Shown: piece by piece, positions 8,244 through 16,995 of the stretch
Layout: each line of letters opens with the position of its first letter
Numbering within the stretch: position 1 is the stretch's first letter
Assembly: GCA_017394515.1 (NCBI GenBank)
Contig: JAFPXY010000002.1
Location: 1-43,698, forward strand
Reading direction: 5' to 3'
DNA length: 43,698 nt
Source of the DNA: Bacillota bacterium
GTDB lineage: Bacteria > Bacillota > Clostridia > Peptostreptococcales > Anaerovoracaceae
The notes under the pieces: model-generated
The model's database searches: none
What the model was told of the DNA's origin: nothing
Seen by the model: the letters and a program-made list of their open reading frames with translations, nothing else
Translations under genes and position numbers: made by a program

Positions 8244-10220
8244 ATGGCGAATAAAGGAACATATTATATCACCACACCTATTTATTACCCCAGCTCGAAT
8301 CTGCATATCGGACATACTTACTGTACAGTAATGGCCGACGCTATGGCCAGATTCAAGCGTCTTCAGGGTTATGATGTTCATTTCCTTACAGGAACTGATG
8401 AACACGGTCAGAAGATCCAGTCCAAAGCTGAAGCAGCAGGAGTAACACCTCAGGCTTACGTTGATGAAGTCGTTGCAGGTATCAAGGATCTTTGGAAGAC
8501 CATGGAGATCTCCTATGATGATTTCATCCGTACCACCGAACCCAGACACATGGAGAGAGTCCAGAAGATCTGGAAGAGAATGTACGACAAGGGAGATATC
8601 TATCTTGGAGCTTACGAAGGACTGTACTGCAAGGAGTGCGAGGCCTTCTGGACAGAGACACAGGCTGTGAACAACATCTGCCCTGACTGCGGACGTCCTG
8701 TTCAGCATGCAAGCGAAGAAGCATATTTCTTTAAACTTTCCAAATACGCTGACAAGGTACTCAACCTTTATGACGAGCATCCTGAATTCCTGGAGCCCGA
8801 GACCAGAAGAAACGAGATGAGAAACTTCATCAAGCAGGGTCTTGAGGATCTTTGCGTATCCAGATGCACCTTTGATTGGGGTGTTCCCGTTCCCAACAAC
8901 CCGAAGCATGTAATGTACGTTTGGGTAGATGCTCTTTCCAACTACATCACCGCTTTAGGCGGACCTGATGACAGCGAAGAATTCAACAAGTACTGGCCTG
9001 CAGACGTTCATCTCGTAGGTAAGGAGATCGTAAGATTCCACTCCATTATCTGGCCTGCAATGCTCATGTCAGCAGACCTTCCTCTTCCTAAGAAGGTTCT
9101 CGGCCATGGCTGGCTGCTCCTTGGAGGAGAAAAGGTATCTAAGTCCAAGGCCGCCAAGGGAATGGACGTAGTAGATCCCGTCATCCTCATCGACAGATAC
9201 GGAATCGACGCTCTCAAGTATTTCCTCTTAAGAGAATACACCTTCGGACAGGACGGAAACTTCACCAATGAAGTAATGCTGAAGAGAATCAACTTCGACC
9301 TGGCTAATGACCTGGGAAATCTTCTTTCCAGAACTGTTTCCATGATCGAGAAATACTGCGGAGGAATCGTTCCCGCAGCAACCACTCACGATGATATCGA
9401 CGAAGATCTGAAGAACATCGCCATCGGCGCAGCTTCCAAGGTCTCCGAAGAGATGGATAAATTCGCCTTCAATATGGCCCTTGAGAGAATCTGGACCGTA
9501 GTAAGACGTGCCAACAAGTACATCGACGAGAAGGCACCTTGGCTTCTGGCTAAGGACGAAGCAAAGAAGGCTGAGCTGGATACAGTAATGAATCATCTGG
9601 CTGAGACCTTAAGGATCGTTTCCATCCTGATCTACCCCTTCATGCATACAACTTCTGACAAGATCAGAAAGCAGCTGGGACTCTGGTACTCCGACGTTCA
9701 GTGGGAAGACGCTGAAGTATTCGAGATGATGTATCAGGAACAGGTCAAGAAAGGCGAGCAGATCTTCCCCAGACTTGACGTAGAGAAGGAGCTCAAAGAA
9801 CTCACAGCCATCGCTGAAGAAGAAGCCAGAAAGAAAGCAGCTGCTGAGGCAACTGACCCTGTTGAAAAGGCTATCGCTGAGTCCGTACCCCTTGAACTCA
9901 AGGATGAGATCGTATACGATGATTTCGACAAGATGGACTTCAGAGTTGGTACTATCTTAAAGTGCGAGAAGCACCCTAAGGCTGATAAACTTCTCGTATC
10001 ACAGGTCAAGATGGGAACTGAAGTCAGACAGATCGTAAGCGGCGTAGCTGAAAGCTTCACTCCCGAAGAGATGGTAGGCCAGAAGGTCGTAGTCCTGGCA
10101 AATCTCAAGCCCAGGATGCTGAGAGGCCTTGAGTCCTACGGCATGCTGCTCTTCGCCGGAGATCATGGCAAAAACTATGTAGTAACCACAGATGCTCCTG
10201 ACGGAGAAGTCGTATCCTAA
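8244..10220 (+). CDS. metG: Methionyl-tRNA synthetase
   Basis: MetG charges tRNA-Met. The 658-aa protein has the HIGH motif at residues 21-24 (LHIGHTY), a zinc-knuckle insertion (CKECEAFW and CPDCGRP) and a KMSKS-type motif that reads KVSKS at 297-301. Val in place of Met is a tolerated variant but worth noting. The anticodon-binding helical domain follows. From about residue 555 there is a C-terminal OB-fold tRNA-binding domain (FRVGTILKCEKHPKADKL), as in dimeric Firmicutes-type MetRS. The start is one nucleotide after the preceding small gene. A GC-rich terminator follows. Confidence 0.97.
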   Translation: MANKGTYYITTPIYYPSSNLHIGHTYCTVMADAMARFKRLQGYDVHFLTGTDEHGQKIQSKAEAAGVTPQAYVDEVVAGIKDLWKTMEISYDDFIRTTEPRHMERVQKIWKRMYDKGDIYLGAYEGLYCKECEAFWTETQAVNNICPDCGRPVQHASEEAYFFKLSKYADKVLNLYDEHPEFLEPETRRNEMRNFIKQGLEDLCVSRCTFDWGVPVPNNPKHVMYVWVDALSNYITALGGPDDSEEFNKYWPADVHLVGKEIVRFHSIIWPAMLMSADLPLPKKVLGHGWLLLGGEKVSKSKAAKGMDVVDPVILIDRYGIDALKYFLLREYTFGQDGNFTNEVMLKRINFDLANDLGNLLSRTVSMIEKYCGGIVPAATTHDDIDEDLKNIAIGAASKVSEEMDKFAFNMALERIWTVVRRANKYIDEKAPWLLAKDEAKKAELDTVMNHLAETLRIVSILIYPFMHTTSDKIRKQLGLWYSDVQWEDAEVFEMMYQEQVKKGEQIFPRLDVEKELKELTAIAEEEARKKAAAEATDPVEKAIAESVPLELKDEIVYDDFDKMDFRVGTILKCEKHPKADKLLVSQVKMGTEVRQIVSGVAESFTPEEMVGQKVVVLANLKPRMLRGLESYGMLLFAGDHGKNYVVTTDAPDGEVVS

Positions 10221-10233
10221 AAGATCATTTGAA

Positions 10234-10259
10234 GCGGGGCCTTGGTGCCCCGCGTTTTA
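10234..10259 (+). terminator. Intrinsic terminator between metG and tatD
   Basis: GCGGGGC (10234-10240) pairs with GCCCCGC (10247-10253) around CTTGGT, followed by GTTTTAT. It lies only 5 nt before the tatD start codon, so tatD may be expressed by readthrough of this hairpin. Confidence 0.8.
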
Positions 10260-10264
10260 TACTT

Positions 10265-11077
10265 ATGGAAAAGATATTATTTGATTCACATACACATATA
10301 AATAACGACACATATACTAAGGAGGAGAGGGAAGACCTGATCCGTGAGATCGAAGAGTCCCAGGTGGCATATATCTGCGACATCGGCTTCGATATGCCAA
10401 GTTCACGCCTGGCCTTGGAGCATGCAAGGCGCCTTCCCTGGTGCTACGCCGTAGTAGGCATGCATCCCCACGACTCTCAGTACATGGATGAAGAGGGCTT
10501 CGAGGAGATCCGCGAGATGACCAAAGATCCCAAGGTGGTGGCCATCGGTGAGATCGGTCTGGACTTCCACTACGACCTATCGCCAAGAGACATCCAGAGA
10601 TATTGGTTCAGACGCCAGATCAGACTGGCCAACGAGCTTAAGATGCCCATCGTCATCCACTCAAGAGAAGCAGACCGTGAAGTCATGGACATCCTGATCG
10701 AGGAAGGAGCCTTTTCAGAAGAGCGCAAAAAATCCTTCCCGGACGGCACGCCTCACGTGGACATCCACTGCTATTCAGGCTCTGCGGAATTCGCCAAGGA
10801 GTATCTGAAGCTGGGAGCTGTCCTCGGCGTGGATGGACCTCTCACCTACAAGAACAACAAAAAAACCGTAGCGGTGGTGGAGACGGTGCCTCTCGAGAGT
10901 CTTTTGATCGAGACCGATGCTCCTTATCTCACACCGGTACCCTTCAGAGGAAAGCCTAACAAAAGCCCCTACGTGGAATACGTAGCTCGTAAGGTTGCAG
11001 AGATCAAGGGCTTGAGCTATGAAGAAGTGGCGGAAGCTACCATGAAAAACGCTAAAAAGTTTTTTGGAATAGACTGA
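10265..11077 (+). CDS. tatD: TatD family metal-dependent deoxyribonuclease
   Basis: A 270-aa TIM-barrel hydrolase of the TatD/YcfH type. The metal-binding HxH is FDSHTH (His9, His11). GEIGLDFHYD, IVIHSRE and IETDAPYLTP are the remaining conserved active-site segments. The frame opens earlier with a TTG at 10229, but that would run through the terminator hairpin, so the ATG at 10265 (MEKILFDSHTH) is taken. It has no clear Shine-Dalgarno. The stop shares a base with the tilS start (TGATG). Family members act in DNA quality control; the precise role here is inferred. The metG-tatD order is common in Firmicutes. Confidence 0.92.
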   Translation: MEKILFDSHTHINNDTYTKEEREDLIREIEESQVAYICDIGFDMPSSRLALEHARRLPWCYAVVGMHPHDSQYMDEEGFEEIREMTKDPKVVAIGEIGLDFHYDLSPRDIQRYWFRRQIRLANELKMPIVIHSREADREVMDILIEEGAFSEERKKSFPDGTPHVDIHCYSGSAEFAKEYLKLGAVLGVDGPLTYKNNKKTVAVVETVPLESLLIETDAPYLTPVPFRGKPNKSPYVEYVARKVAEIKGLSYEEVAEATMKNAKKFFGID

Positions 11078-12135
11078 TGGAATTCAAGAGAAAAATCCTT
11101 AATACAATCAAAGAAAAAGGCCTGATAAAAGACGGTGATCACCTGATCCTGGGGCTTTCGGGCGGACCGGATTCCCTGGCGCTATATAATGCGCTGAAGG
11201 AGCTTAGGGAAGACAATCTCAGGACCGGCGGTAAGTTCGGATTGGATTTCTCGGTGCATCCGGTGCACGTGAACCACAAGTTCAGACCGGGAGCTGCCGA
11301 GGAAGATCAGGCTTTCTGCGAAGAACTTAGTAAAGTCGTGGCAGAAAGGGTGAAGGGCTTTCACCCCCTTAGGGTCTTCGAGGTGGACTGTAATGCTCTG
11401 GCTGCTGAGCTTGGAATGACTTCTGAAGAAGCCGGAAGGAAGGCTCGCTATGACGCCTTCAGAACCGTAGGAAACGAAGTCATGGACTTCTACGAAATCG
11501 ACCCAACTCAGGTGAAGATCCTGGTAGCCCAAAACGCCGATGATCAGGCGGAGACCATACTTTTCAGGATCCTCCGCGGCACCGGCCCCGACGGCCTGGC
11601 AGGCATAGCCTATGAGCGCAGCGACGAGAGCGGCTTTAAGGTGGTGCGGCCACTGCTTGGCATCAAGCGTGCAGAGATAGAAAAGTACTGTGATGAAAGC
11701 GGTCTGGAACCTCGTAGAGACCACACCAATGAAGAGGCGGTCTACGCCAGAAACAAGATCAGGCTGGAGCTGCTGCCCTATCTGATGAAGGAATATAATC
11801 CCTCGGTGGTGGACGCTCTGAATAGGCTGGGCAGACTGTGCTCAGAGGACAGAGAATACATGGATGCTGTTGCTTTAGATGCCTACAATGATGCACTGGT
11901 GGGGGAGAACACCCTGGACATCGGGAAGCTTAATGAGATGGCGCCGGCAGTTAGAAAGCGCGTCTATGTTCGCGCCTTGAATGCCGTGGGCATGACGGAG
12001 AATATCACAGAGAAGCATCTAATGGCGGTGGATCGCTTGAGAACCGCTCAGAATCATCCGGAAGCTACGGCAGAACTCACTGAAGGCTTCCGAGCAGCCA
12101 AAAAGAAAAAGGAAATGAGATTCTATAGAATATAA
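11077..12135 (+). CDS. tilS: tRNA(Ile)-lysidine synthetase
   Basis: TilS converts the wobble C of the AUA-reading tRNA-Ile to lysidine using ATP and lysine. The PP-loop ATPase signature SGGPDS is at residues 28-33. Other N-terminal motifs are VHVNHKFRPGA, AEELGMTSEEAGRKARY and AQNADDQAETILFRILRGTGPDGL. The product is 352 aa, shorter than the roughly 430-470 aa forms with a full C-terminal extension, so it has a compact C-terminus. It overlaps tatD by one base, implying coupled translation, and is followed by a terminator. Confidence 0.94.
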   Translation: MEFKRKILNTIKEKGLIKDGDHLILGLSGGPDSLALYNALKELREDNLRTGGKFGLDFSVHPVHVNHKFRPGAAEEDQAFCEELSKVVAERVKGFHPLRVFEVDCNALAAELGMTSEEAGRKARYDAFRTVGNEVMDFYEIDPTQVKILVAQNADDQAETILFRILRGTGPDGLAGIAYERSDESGFKVVRPLLGIKRAEIEKYCDESGLEPRRDHTNEEAVYARNKIRLELLPYLMKEYNPSVVDALNRLGRLCSEDREYMDAVALDAYNDALVGENTLDIGKLNEMAPAVRKRVYVRALNAVGMTENITEKHLMAVDRLRTAQNHPEATAELTEGFRAAKKKKEMRFYRI

Positions 12136-12139
12136 GATG

Positions 12140-12169
12140 AAAGCTGCCTCCAACAAGAGGCAGCTTTTT
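12140..12169 (+). terminator. Intrinsic terminator after tilS
   Basis: An 11-bp perfect stem, AAAGCTGCCTC (12140-12150) with GAGGCAGCTTT (12157-12167), loop CAACAA, then TT. It lies between the convergent tilS and mttB genes. Confidence 0.85.
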
Positions 12170-12172
12170 AAG

Positions 12173-13627
12173 TTATTTGCAAAGTATCTTTCTTTCGCGC
12201 TCGATGATATCCAGGATCTTTTGCCAGACGTCGTCGGGCAGGGGCTCCGGATGGTGGTTGGCCAAGATCTCTCTTGCGCGTTCCCTGGCGCGCTGAGGCA
12301 TATCCTTGAAACCGTCTTTTTCCCAGGCCTCTCTCATTCTTCTGTCGATGAGGTCTGCGACAGAGATCTCATCTCTCATGTGCTTCAAGGTGTGACGCTG
12401 GCTTAGGTAAACACCGGCGGGCCCTACCGCCTTTATAACTTCCACAGCCAGTGCGTCCTCATCTGTGGGCACGGGTTTTTGAGTCCTCTTGAACATCCTG
12501 ATGTATTCGGCGTCTATGAGGAATTGCTCGAAGCTTACGGCCATTCCCATGTCGATCATGCCGGGACCGTAGATGAAGTCGGTGCCGGCCAGCACGGGCA
12601 AAAGACCGGTAATGGTCTTTTCGTGACCAAGCTGCTGGTCCATTATTTTGCTGTCACCCTACGTTCCGCCTACCTTGGTTACCAGATCATAGTATTGTCC
12701 AAGCTGAGCCACCATGGCGCCGAACATGCCGTGCTCCGGAGCGCCTACAGGCGAGGTAGCGCGTCTCATATCCATGACCGTTGTGGAACTTCCGTAGATG
12801 ACCGGGTTGCCGGGGTTCACTATCTGGGATAGGGTTATGCCTGCCAGAATCTCAGCGTTAGTGCAGACCAGAGTGCCCGAGAGGGTAGCCGGCGTGGTAC
12901 CTCCCGCCAGACCCATGGAGAGAATGCTCAGGTTCAGACCGGCTCTGCAGGTCTCGATGATTACTTCGCAGGGGCCTTCGTGGATCTCCAGAGGACTGTT
13001 GGGACAGACGCAAAGAGTTATGAAGGGACGCTTTCTCAAGGCTTCTTCTGAGCCTGCGATGGCGATGCCCATGTCTCTAATGGCCTTTACGTTATGTCCG
13101 TTATCTACGTCAAGGATCGCATGCTTGGTGGTGGAACTTAAGACCGCCGCCGCTTCATAGAAATCCTTGATGGGGCTCGGGGCGTCCCGGGCAGTAACCG
13201 TGGTAGTGAAAGCGTTTATCTCCGGGATGGCATCCACGAATCTGGCAAAATCAGCCAGGTCCTGGGTGGTGGTCTCCTTGAGCTCTCCTGTCTCCAGATC
13301 GAACATTAGAAGGCCTGCCCCGAAGGTGGTGAAGGAAACGTCTCCGTCGCCCAGCTCGAAATCATCCTTAGGGTCTCTGCCGTACATGGGATATCTGCCA
13401 GGGGCGGTCTCGATGGCCCATTCCACAAGCTTTCTGGGGAATTTCACCATCATGGTCTCGTGATCAACTGTACAGCCGGCATCCTCAAGGATCTGTCGTG
13501 CTTCTGCTCCAAACATCTTGACGCCGTAGCTTTCCATGAGGTCCATGGTAGCGTTATGAACAGCTATGATGCCCTGTTCATCCAGTATGCGGTATCCGCG
13601 GGTGTCTTTTTTGAATTCAAATGCCAT
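12173..13627 (-). CDS. mttB: Trimethylamine methyltransferase MttB with in-frame amber (pyrrolysine) codon
   Basis: The gene appears as two open frames, but they share one reading frame and are separated only by a TAG (12661-12659). Read through, the product is 484 aa with residue 323 encoded by UAG. Both halves are MttB-like: the upstream part has GLAGGTTPATLSGTLV and ends KVGGT; the downstream part begins GDSKIMDQQLGHEK and continues through PVLAGTDFIYGPGM to a normal TAA. In archaeal MttB, pyrrolysine is residue 334 of about 495, leaving about 161 residues after it (recalled, not looked up); here exactly 161 follow. MttB transfers a methyl from trimethylamine to a corrinoid protein. The start at 13627 has AGGAGGT upstream; a longer frame to 13690 crosses the promoter. 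No mttC or pyl gene is nearby. The alternative is a nonsense mutation. Confidence 0.88.
12600..12621 (-). other. Stem-loop inside mttB downstream of the UAG
   Basis: In the mRNA, AAAAGACC pairs perfectly with GGTCTTTT around a 6-nt loop, beginning 37 nt after the UAG. A second possible stem pairs GTGAC (12657-12653) with GTCAC (12627-12623), starting one nucleotide after the UAG. Whether either affects decoding is unknown. Confidence 0.4.
12659..12661 (-). other. Candidate pyrrolysine (UAG) codon of mttB
   Basis: Plus-strand CTA reads TAG on the coding strand. The next codons (GGT GAC AGC AAA) continue the MttB frame for 161 codons. The local context O-G-D-S-K matches the O-x-D-x-K pattern I recall for pyrrolysine MttB proteins. 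Confidence 0.8.
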
Positions 13628-13655
13628 AGGAACCTCCTTTACTTTTTCATCCTTT

Positions 13656-13690
13656 GGTATAATTATACCACGCATATAATGCGTATACAA
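13656..13690 (-). promoter_or_regulatory. mttB promoter overlaid by two perfect palindromes
   Basis: On the minus strand TTGTAT (13690-13685), a 17-bp spacer and TATAAT (13667-13662) form a good promoter. The -10 lies inside the 14-bp perfect palindrome GGTATAATTATACC (13656-13669). The spacer holds ACGCAT-ATA-ATGCGT (13670-13684). The two palindromes abut, as expected for a repressor or activator site controlling mttB. Confidence 0.7.
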
Positions 13691-13760
13691 CTATTGCAGG
13701 TAGTACGAACCGCAAAAAACTGTTTGAAAAGTGAAAAATGTGTGAATATTTTTCTTTGTA

Positions 13761-13789
13761 TTGAAAAACAGTTATTTTTGTGTTAGAAT
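13761..13789 (+). promoter_or_regulatory. Putative ftsH promoter
   Basis: TTGAAA (13761-13766), a 17-bp spacer and TAGAAT (13784-13789), 30 bp before the ftsH start. Confidence 0.6.
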
Positions 13790-13819
13790 ACAAAAATACC
13801 ATATAAAAGGAGAAAAAAA

Positions 13820-15826
13820 TTGAAAAGATTTTCTAAAAACTTAACTGTTTACCTGCTCCTCTTTGCTGTGGTTTTCGGAGTGGCATACTTCTTTAACGAC
13901 AACAGGCAGGCTCAGGTCAAGCAGACTGAGATCGAACTCAGTAAATTCGTGAACTACCTGGAGCGCGAAAAGATCTCAGAAGTGGAAATAGAGGGCGTTA
14001 TGCTTAAAGGAAAGGTGGACGAAAACGAGTACGTTTACTCCTATGCACCTTCATCCTACGAGATCGCTCTGATCGATGAACAGTATCTTTTCCCCATGGT
14101 CAAGGAGGGTAAGATCGTTTACAAGAGTCCTAAACCATCGTCGGGCTCCTTCTGGATAAACGTGCTGCCCAACGTGATCATGATCGGCGCCATGATATTT
14201 TTGCTGTACATCATGATGAATGGAGGAGGGAACGGCAAGGCCTTCCAGTTCGCCAAGTCCAGGGCCAGACAGGTCAAGGGTGAGAAGACCACCTTCGACG
14301 ACGTGGCAGGACTTGTGGAGGAGAAGGCTGAACTTGAGGAGATCGTAGACTTCCTTAAGAATCCCGCCAAGTACAGAGAACTGGGTGCCAGGATCCCTAA
14401 GGGCGTGCTTCTGGTGGGCCCTCCGGGAACAGGTAAGACATATATTTCCAAGGCAGCAGCAGGAGAGGCCGGCGTGCCTTTCTTCACCATCTCCGGTTCG
14501 GACTTCGTTGAGATGTTCGTAGGTGTTGGTGCCTCCCGTGTAAGAGACCTTTTCGGAGAGGCTAAGAAGAATGCTCCCTGTATCGTATTTATCGACGAGA
14601 TCGATGCTGTAGGCCGTAAGCGTGGTTCCGGTATCGGCGGCGGCCACGATGAAAGAGAGCAGACTCTTAACCAGCTCTTAGTAGAGATGGATGGTTTCGA
14701 GCCTAATGCAGGAATCATCGTAATGGCTGCTACCAACAGACCTGACGTATTAGACCCGGCACTCTTAAGACCCGGCAGATTTGACCGTCAGATCGTCATC
14801 GGACTTCCCGACGTCAAGGGCAGAGAAGCCATCATCAAGGTACACTCCAGAAATAAACCTCTCTCAGATGATGTAACACCTGAGATCCTTGCGAGACGTA
14901 CCATGGGCTTCACACCTGCGGATCTGGAGAACGTGCTGAACGAAGCAGCTCTAATCACCGCAAGACGTAACGGCAGATACATCAGAATGGAAGAGATCGA
15001 GGAAGCCATCAGAAAGGTACAGATGGGTCCTGCAAAGAAATCCAAAGTCGTATCTGACGAGGAGAAGAGACTTACCGCTTATCACGAGGCGGGTCATGCT
15101 GTCGTATCCAGATCACTTCCCAAGCACATGGATGTACACGAAGTTACCATCGTGCCCAGAGGACGTGCTGGCGGATACACCATGTATCTTCCTGAAAACG
15201 ATGATCTTTTCGAGACCAAGAATGAGATGTACAACCACATCGTCACCTCCATGGGCGGCCGTGTGGCTGAGAAACTCAAAATGGGCGATATATCCATTGG
15301 AGCATCCGGCGATATCCAGCAGGCTACAAACATTGCCCGCGAGATGGTCACCAAATATGGCTTCAGCGAAGAACTTGGCAACGTAAACTACGGCGGAGAC
15401 GGAGAAGTCTTCCTTGGCGCGGATCTTACCGCTCACAAGACATATTCCGAGGATACCGCCAGAATGATCGACGCTGAGATCAGAAGGATCATAGGCGAAG
15501 CCTTTGATCAGGCAGAAAAGATCCTCACCGAGAACGACGATAAACTAGAGAGAGTAGCTCAGGCACTGCTTTTGGTGGAAACCATCGACGGACAGCAGTT
15601 CGAAGCTCTGTACAATGGCACCATGGAGCCTGAAGATCTGAAGAAGTCCGTGGACGAAGCCATCGAAGTCCAGAAACTCATGGACGAGGCTGAAGCCAAG
15701 GAGACCCAGAGAATCCTTCAGGAAAAGGCAGCTATTGAAGCCAGAGAGGCTCAGTTAAGAGAAGCTCAGGGCTATGACCCTGATCTGGAAGAACCCGATG
15801 ACTGGGATCAGAAAGAGGGCGAATAA
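13820..15826 (+). CDS. ftsH: ATP-dependent zinc metalloprotease FtsH
   Basis: FtsH is the membrane-anchored AAA+ protease that degrades misfolded membrane proteins and short-lived regulators. The 668-aa product has two membrane spans (about 8-25 and 111-134) enclosing an extracytoplasmic domain. It also has Walker A GPPGTGKT at 200-207, Walker [10 protein letters not shown], the second region of homology ([20 protein letters not shown]) and the zinc site HEAGH near 420. The TTG start is chosen because AAAGGAG (13806-13812) sits 7 nt upstream and the transmembrane anchor follows at once. The C-terminal 60 residues are acidic and rich in Glu/Ala. A PucR-type regulator follows after 2 nt. Confidence 0.97.
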   Translation: MKRFSKNLTVYLLLFAVVFGVAYFFNDNRQAQVKQTEIELSKFVNYLEREKISEVEIEGVMLKGKVDENEYVYSYAPSSYEIALIDEQYLFPMVKEGKIVYKSPKPSSGSFWINVLPNVIMIGAMIFLLYIMMNGGGNGKAFQFAKSRARQVKGEKTTFDDVAGLVEEKAELEEIVDFLKNPAKYRELGARIPKGVLLVGPPGTGKTYISKAAAGEAGVPFFTISGSDFVEMFVGVGASRVRDLFGEAKKNAPCIVFIDEIDAVGRKRGSGIGGGHDEREQTLNQLLVEMDGFEPNAGIIVMAATNRPDVLDPALLRPGRFDRQIVIGLPDVKGREAIIKVHSRNKPLSDDVTPEILARRTMGFTPADLENVLNEAALITARRNGRYIRMEEIEEAIRKVQMGPAKKSKVVSDEEKRLTAYHEAGHAVVSRSLPKHMDVHEVTIVPRGRAGGYTMYLPENDDLFETKNEMYNHIVTSMGGRVAEKLKMGDISIGASGDIQQATNIAREMVTKYGFSEELGNVNYGGDGEVFLGADLTAHKTYSEDTARMIDAEIRRIIGEAFDQAEKILTENDDKLERVAQALLLVETIDGQQFEALYNGTMEPEDLKKSVDEAIEVQKLMDEAEAKETQRILQEKAAIEAREAQLREAQGYDPDLEEPDDWDQKEGE

Positions 15827-15828
15827 AA

Positions 15829-16995
15829 ATGAGAACAAAGGTCATTAACAACACTATCACAAGACTTCTGAACTTCGAAAAATATTCGAATTTCAAACAA
15901 GCCCTGGAGGATACTGCGATAGTTAATGATTTTCAGGTAGTTTTGCTTTCAGAGGATTTTAACCCACTGATAATCATTGAGACGAGGCATCAGATCACCA
16001 TCGACGAAGCCATCAGAGTCGGAAGAGATCTGGCCAGCGGAGTAGGCGATTCCTACAGATTCGTAGAGATCAACGGCACCAAGACCTATTGGGGCGCCAT
16101 CAACATCAACTCTGAAAAATACTATCTCCTCCTGGTTGACAACGAGGACAAGTATTCCAACGAGGAGATCAACATGCTGGCGGAGATCATCGAGCTCTCC
16201 ATGGGCATGTGGAAGTATACTCCCGAGCGCGATGCCAAGGCAGAATTCATCAGAGCTCTCATCAGGGGCAACAAGTCTCTGGCATACTCCTTAAGAGAAG
16301 AGGCCGGAGTCGCTTCCGAGCTTATCCTGGGCGTGTTCTTCATCAAGGATTTTGATTTCCAGAAGGTGGAGGAAGCTTACAGAGAAGCTGAGGAAAAGGG
16401 CAACATCCGCGTCATCAAGGTTGCTGAGGACGATGAAAGTTATGGCATCATCCTGAGAGATCCTTCCAAAAAAGACAAGACGGATCTCAATGAGATCGAG
16501 GAGTGCATCGCTCTCTTCGACCGCATCAAAGAGGATAAGAAGGTAAGGGTATTCCATGTAACCGGCATCGATGGTATCGAGGGAGCAGGTGATGGCTTAA
16601 GGATCATCAGCGAGACCAGCGCTTTCGTCGAGAGCATCTTCCCTTACAAGCGCGTCTTCTCCAAATACGAGCTGGTACTGGTTTCCAACTGCATCTACAT
16701 TCAGATCTCAGGAGGCCAGCTTAAGAAAAATTACATGGATCTTCTGGAACCCTTCAGAAAGGAAGGTTCCAACAAGGCTAAGCAGCTTTTAGAGACCCTG
16801 GAGACCTTCGTGCTGGACGCCGGTATGAACTCGGCAAAGACTTCAGATTTTCTGGAGGTCCACACTAACACCGTCCAGTACAGACTTAAGAAGATTAACG
16901 AGATCCTGGGAGCTGAGATCACCGGCAACCGCGTGATCCCCGGACTCACCATCGCGCTGGCCTTGAGAAGGATGGAAAATGGTAACAATAGGTAA
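15829..16995 (+). CDS. PucR/CdaR-type transcriptional regulator
   Basis: A 388-aa protein with a C-terminal PucR helix-turn-helix (HTH_30), seen in residues about 330-385: TSDFLEVHTNTVQYRLKKIN followed by a GLTIALALRRM helix. This domain is typical of PucR, CdaR and related regulators of purine, sugar-diacid or amino-acid use. The N-terminal 150 residues look like a sensory fold (QVVLLSEDFNPLIII, YYLLLVDN) without a named ligand motif. It starts 2 nt after ftsH and overlaps dus by 17 nt, so it is translated within an ftsH-regulator-dus operon. The effector and target genes are unknown. Confidence 0.8.
   Translation: MRTKVINNTITRLLNFEKYSNFKQALEDTAIVNDFQVVLLSEDFNPLIIIETRHQITIDEAIRVGRDLASGVGDSYRFVEINGTKTYWGAININSEKYYLLLVDNEDKYSNEEINMLAEIIELSMGMWKYTPERDAKAEFIRALIRGNKSLAYSLREEAGVASELILGVFFIKDFDFQKVEEAYREAEEKGNIRVIKVAEDDESYGIILRDPSKKDKTDLNEIEECIALFDRIKEDKKVRVFHVTGIDGIEGAGDGLRIISETSAFVESIFPYKRVFSKYELVLVSNCIYIQISGGQLKKNYMDLLEPFRKEGSNKAKQLLETLETFVLDAGMNSAKTSDFLEVHTNTVQYRLKKINEILGAEITGNRVIPGLTIALALRRMENGNNR

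Noticed and set aside
8187-8909. A 240-codon minus-strand open frame opposite metG.
   Set aside because: It is a shadow of metG: no ribosome binding site, no recognisable domain, and complete overlap with a well-supported gene.
12173-12643. The downstream MttB part as an independent gene starting at ATG 12643.
   Set aside because: No ribosome binding site precedes this ATG, and five MttB-like residues lie between the TAG and it, so it is the C-terminal part of one gene.
14051-14736. Long minus-strand frames opposite ftsH.
   Set aside because: Low-complexity mirror translations of a strongly conserved gene, with no start signals.
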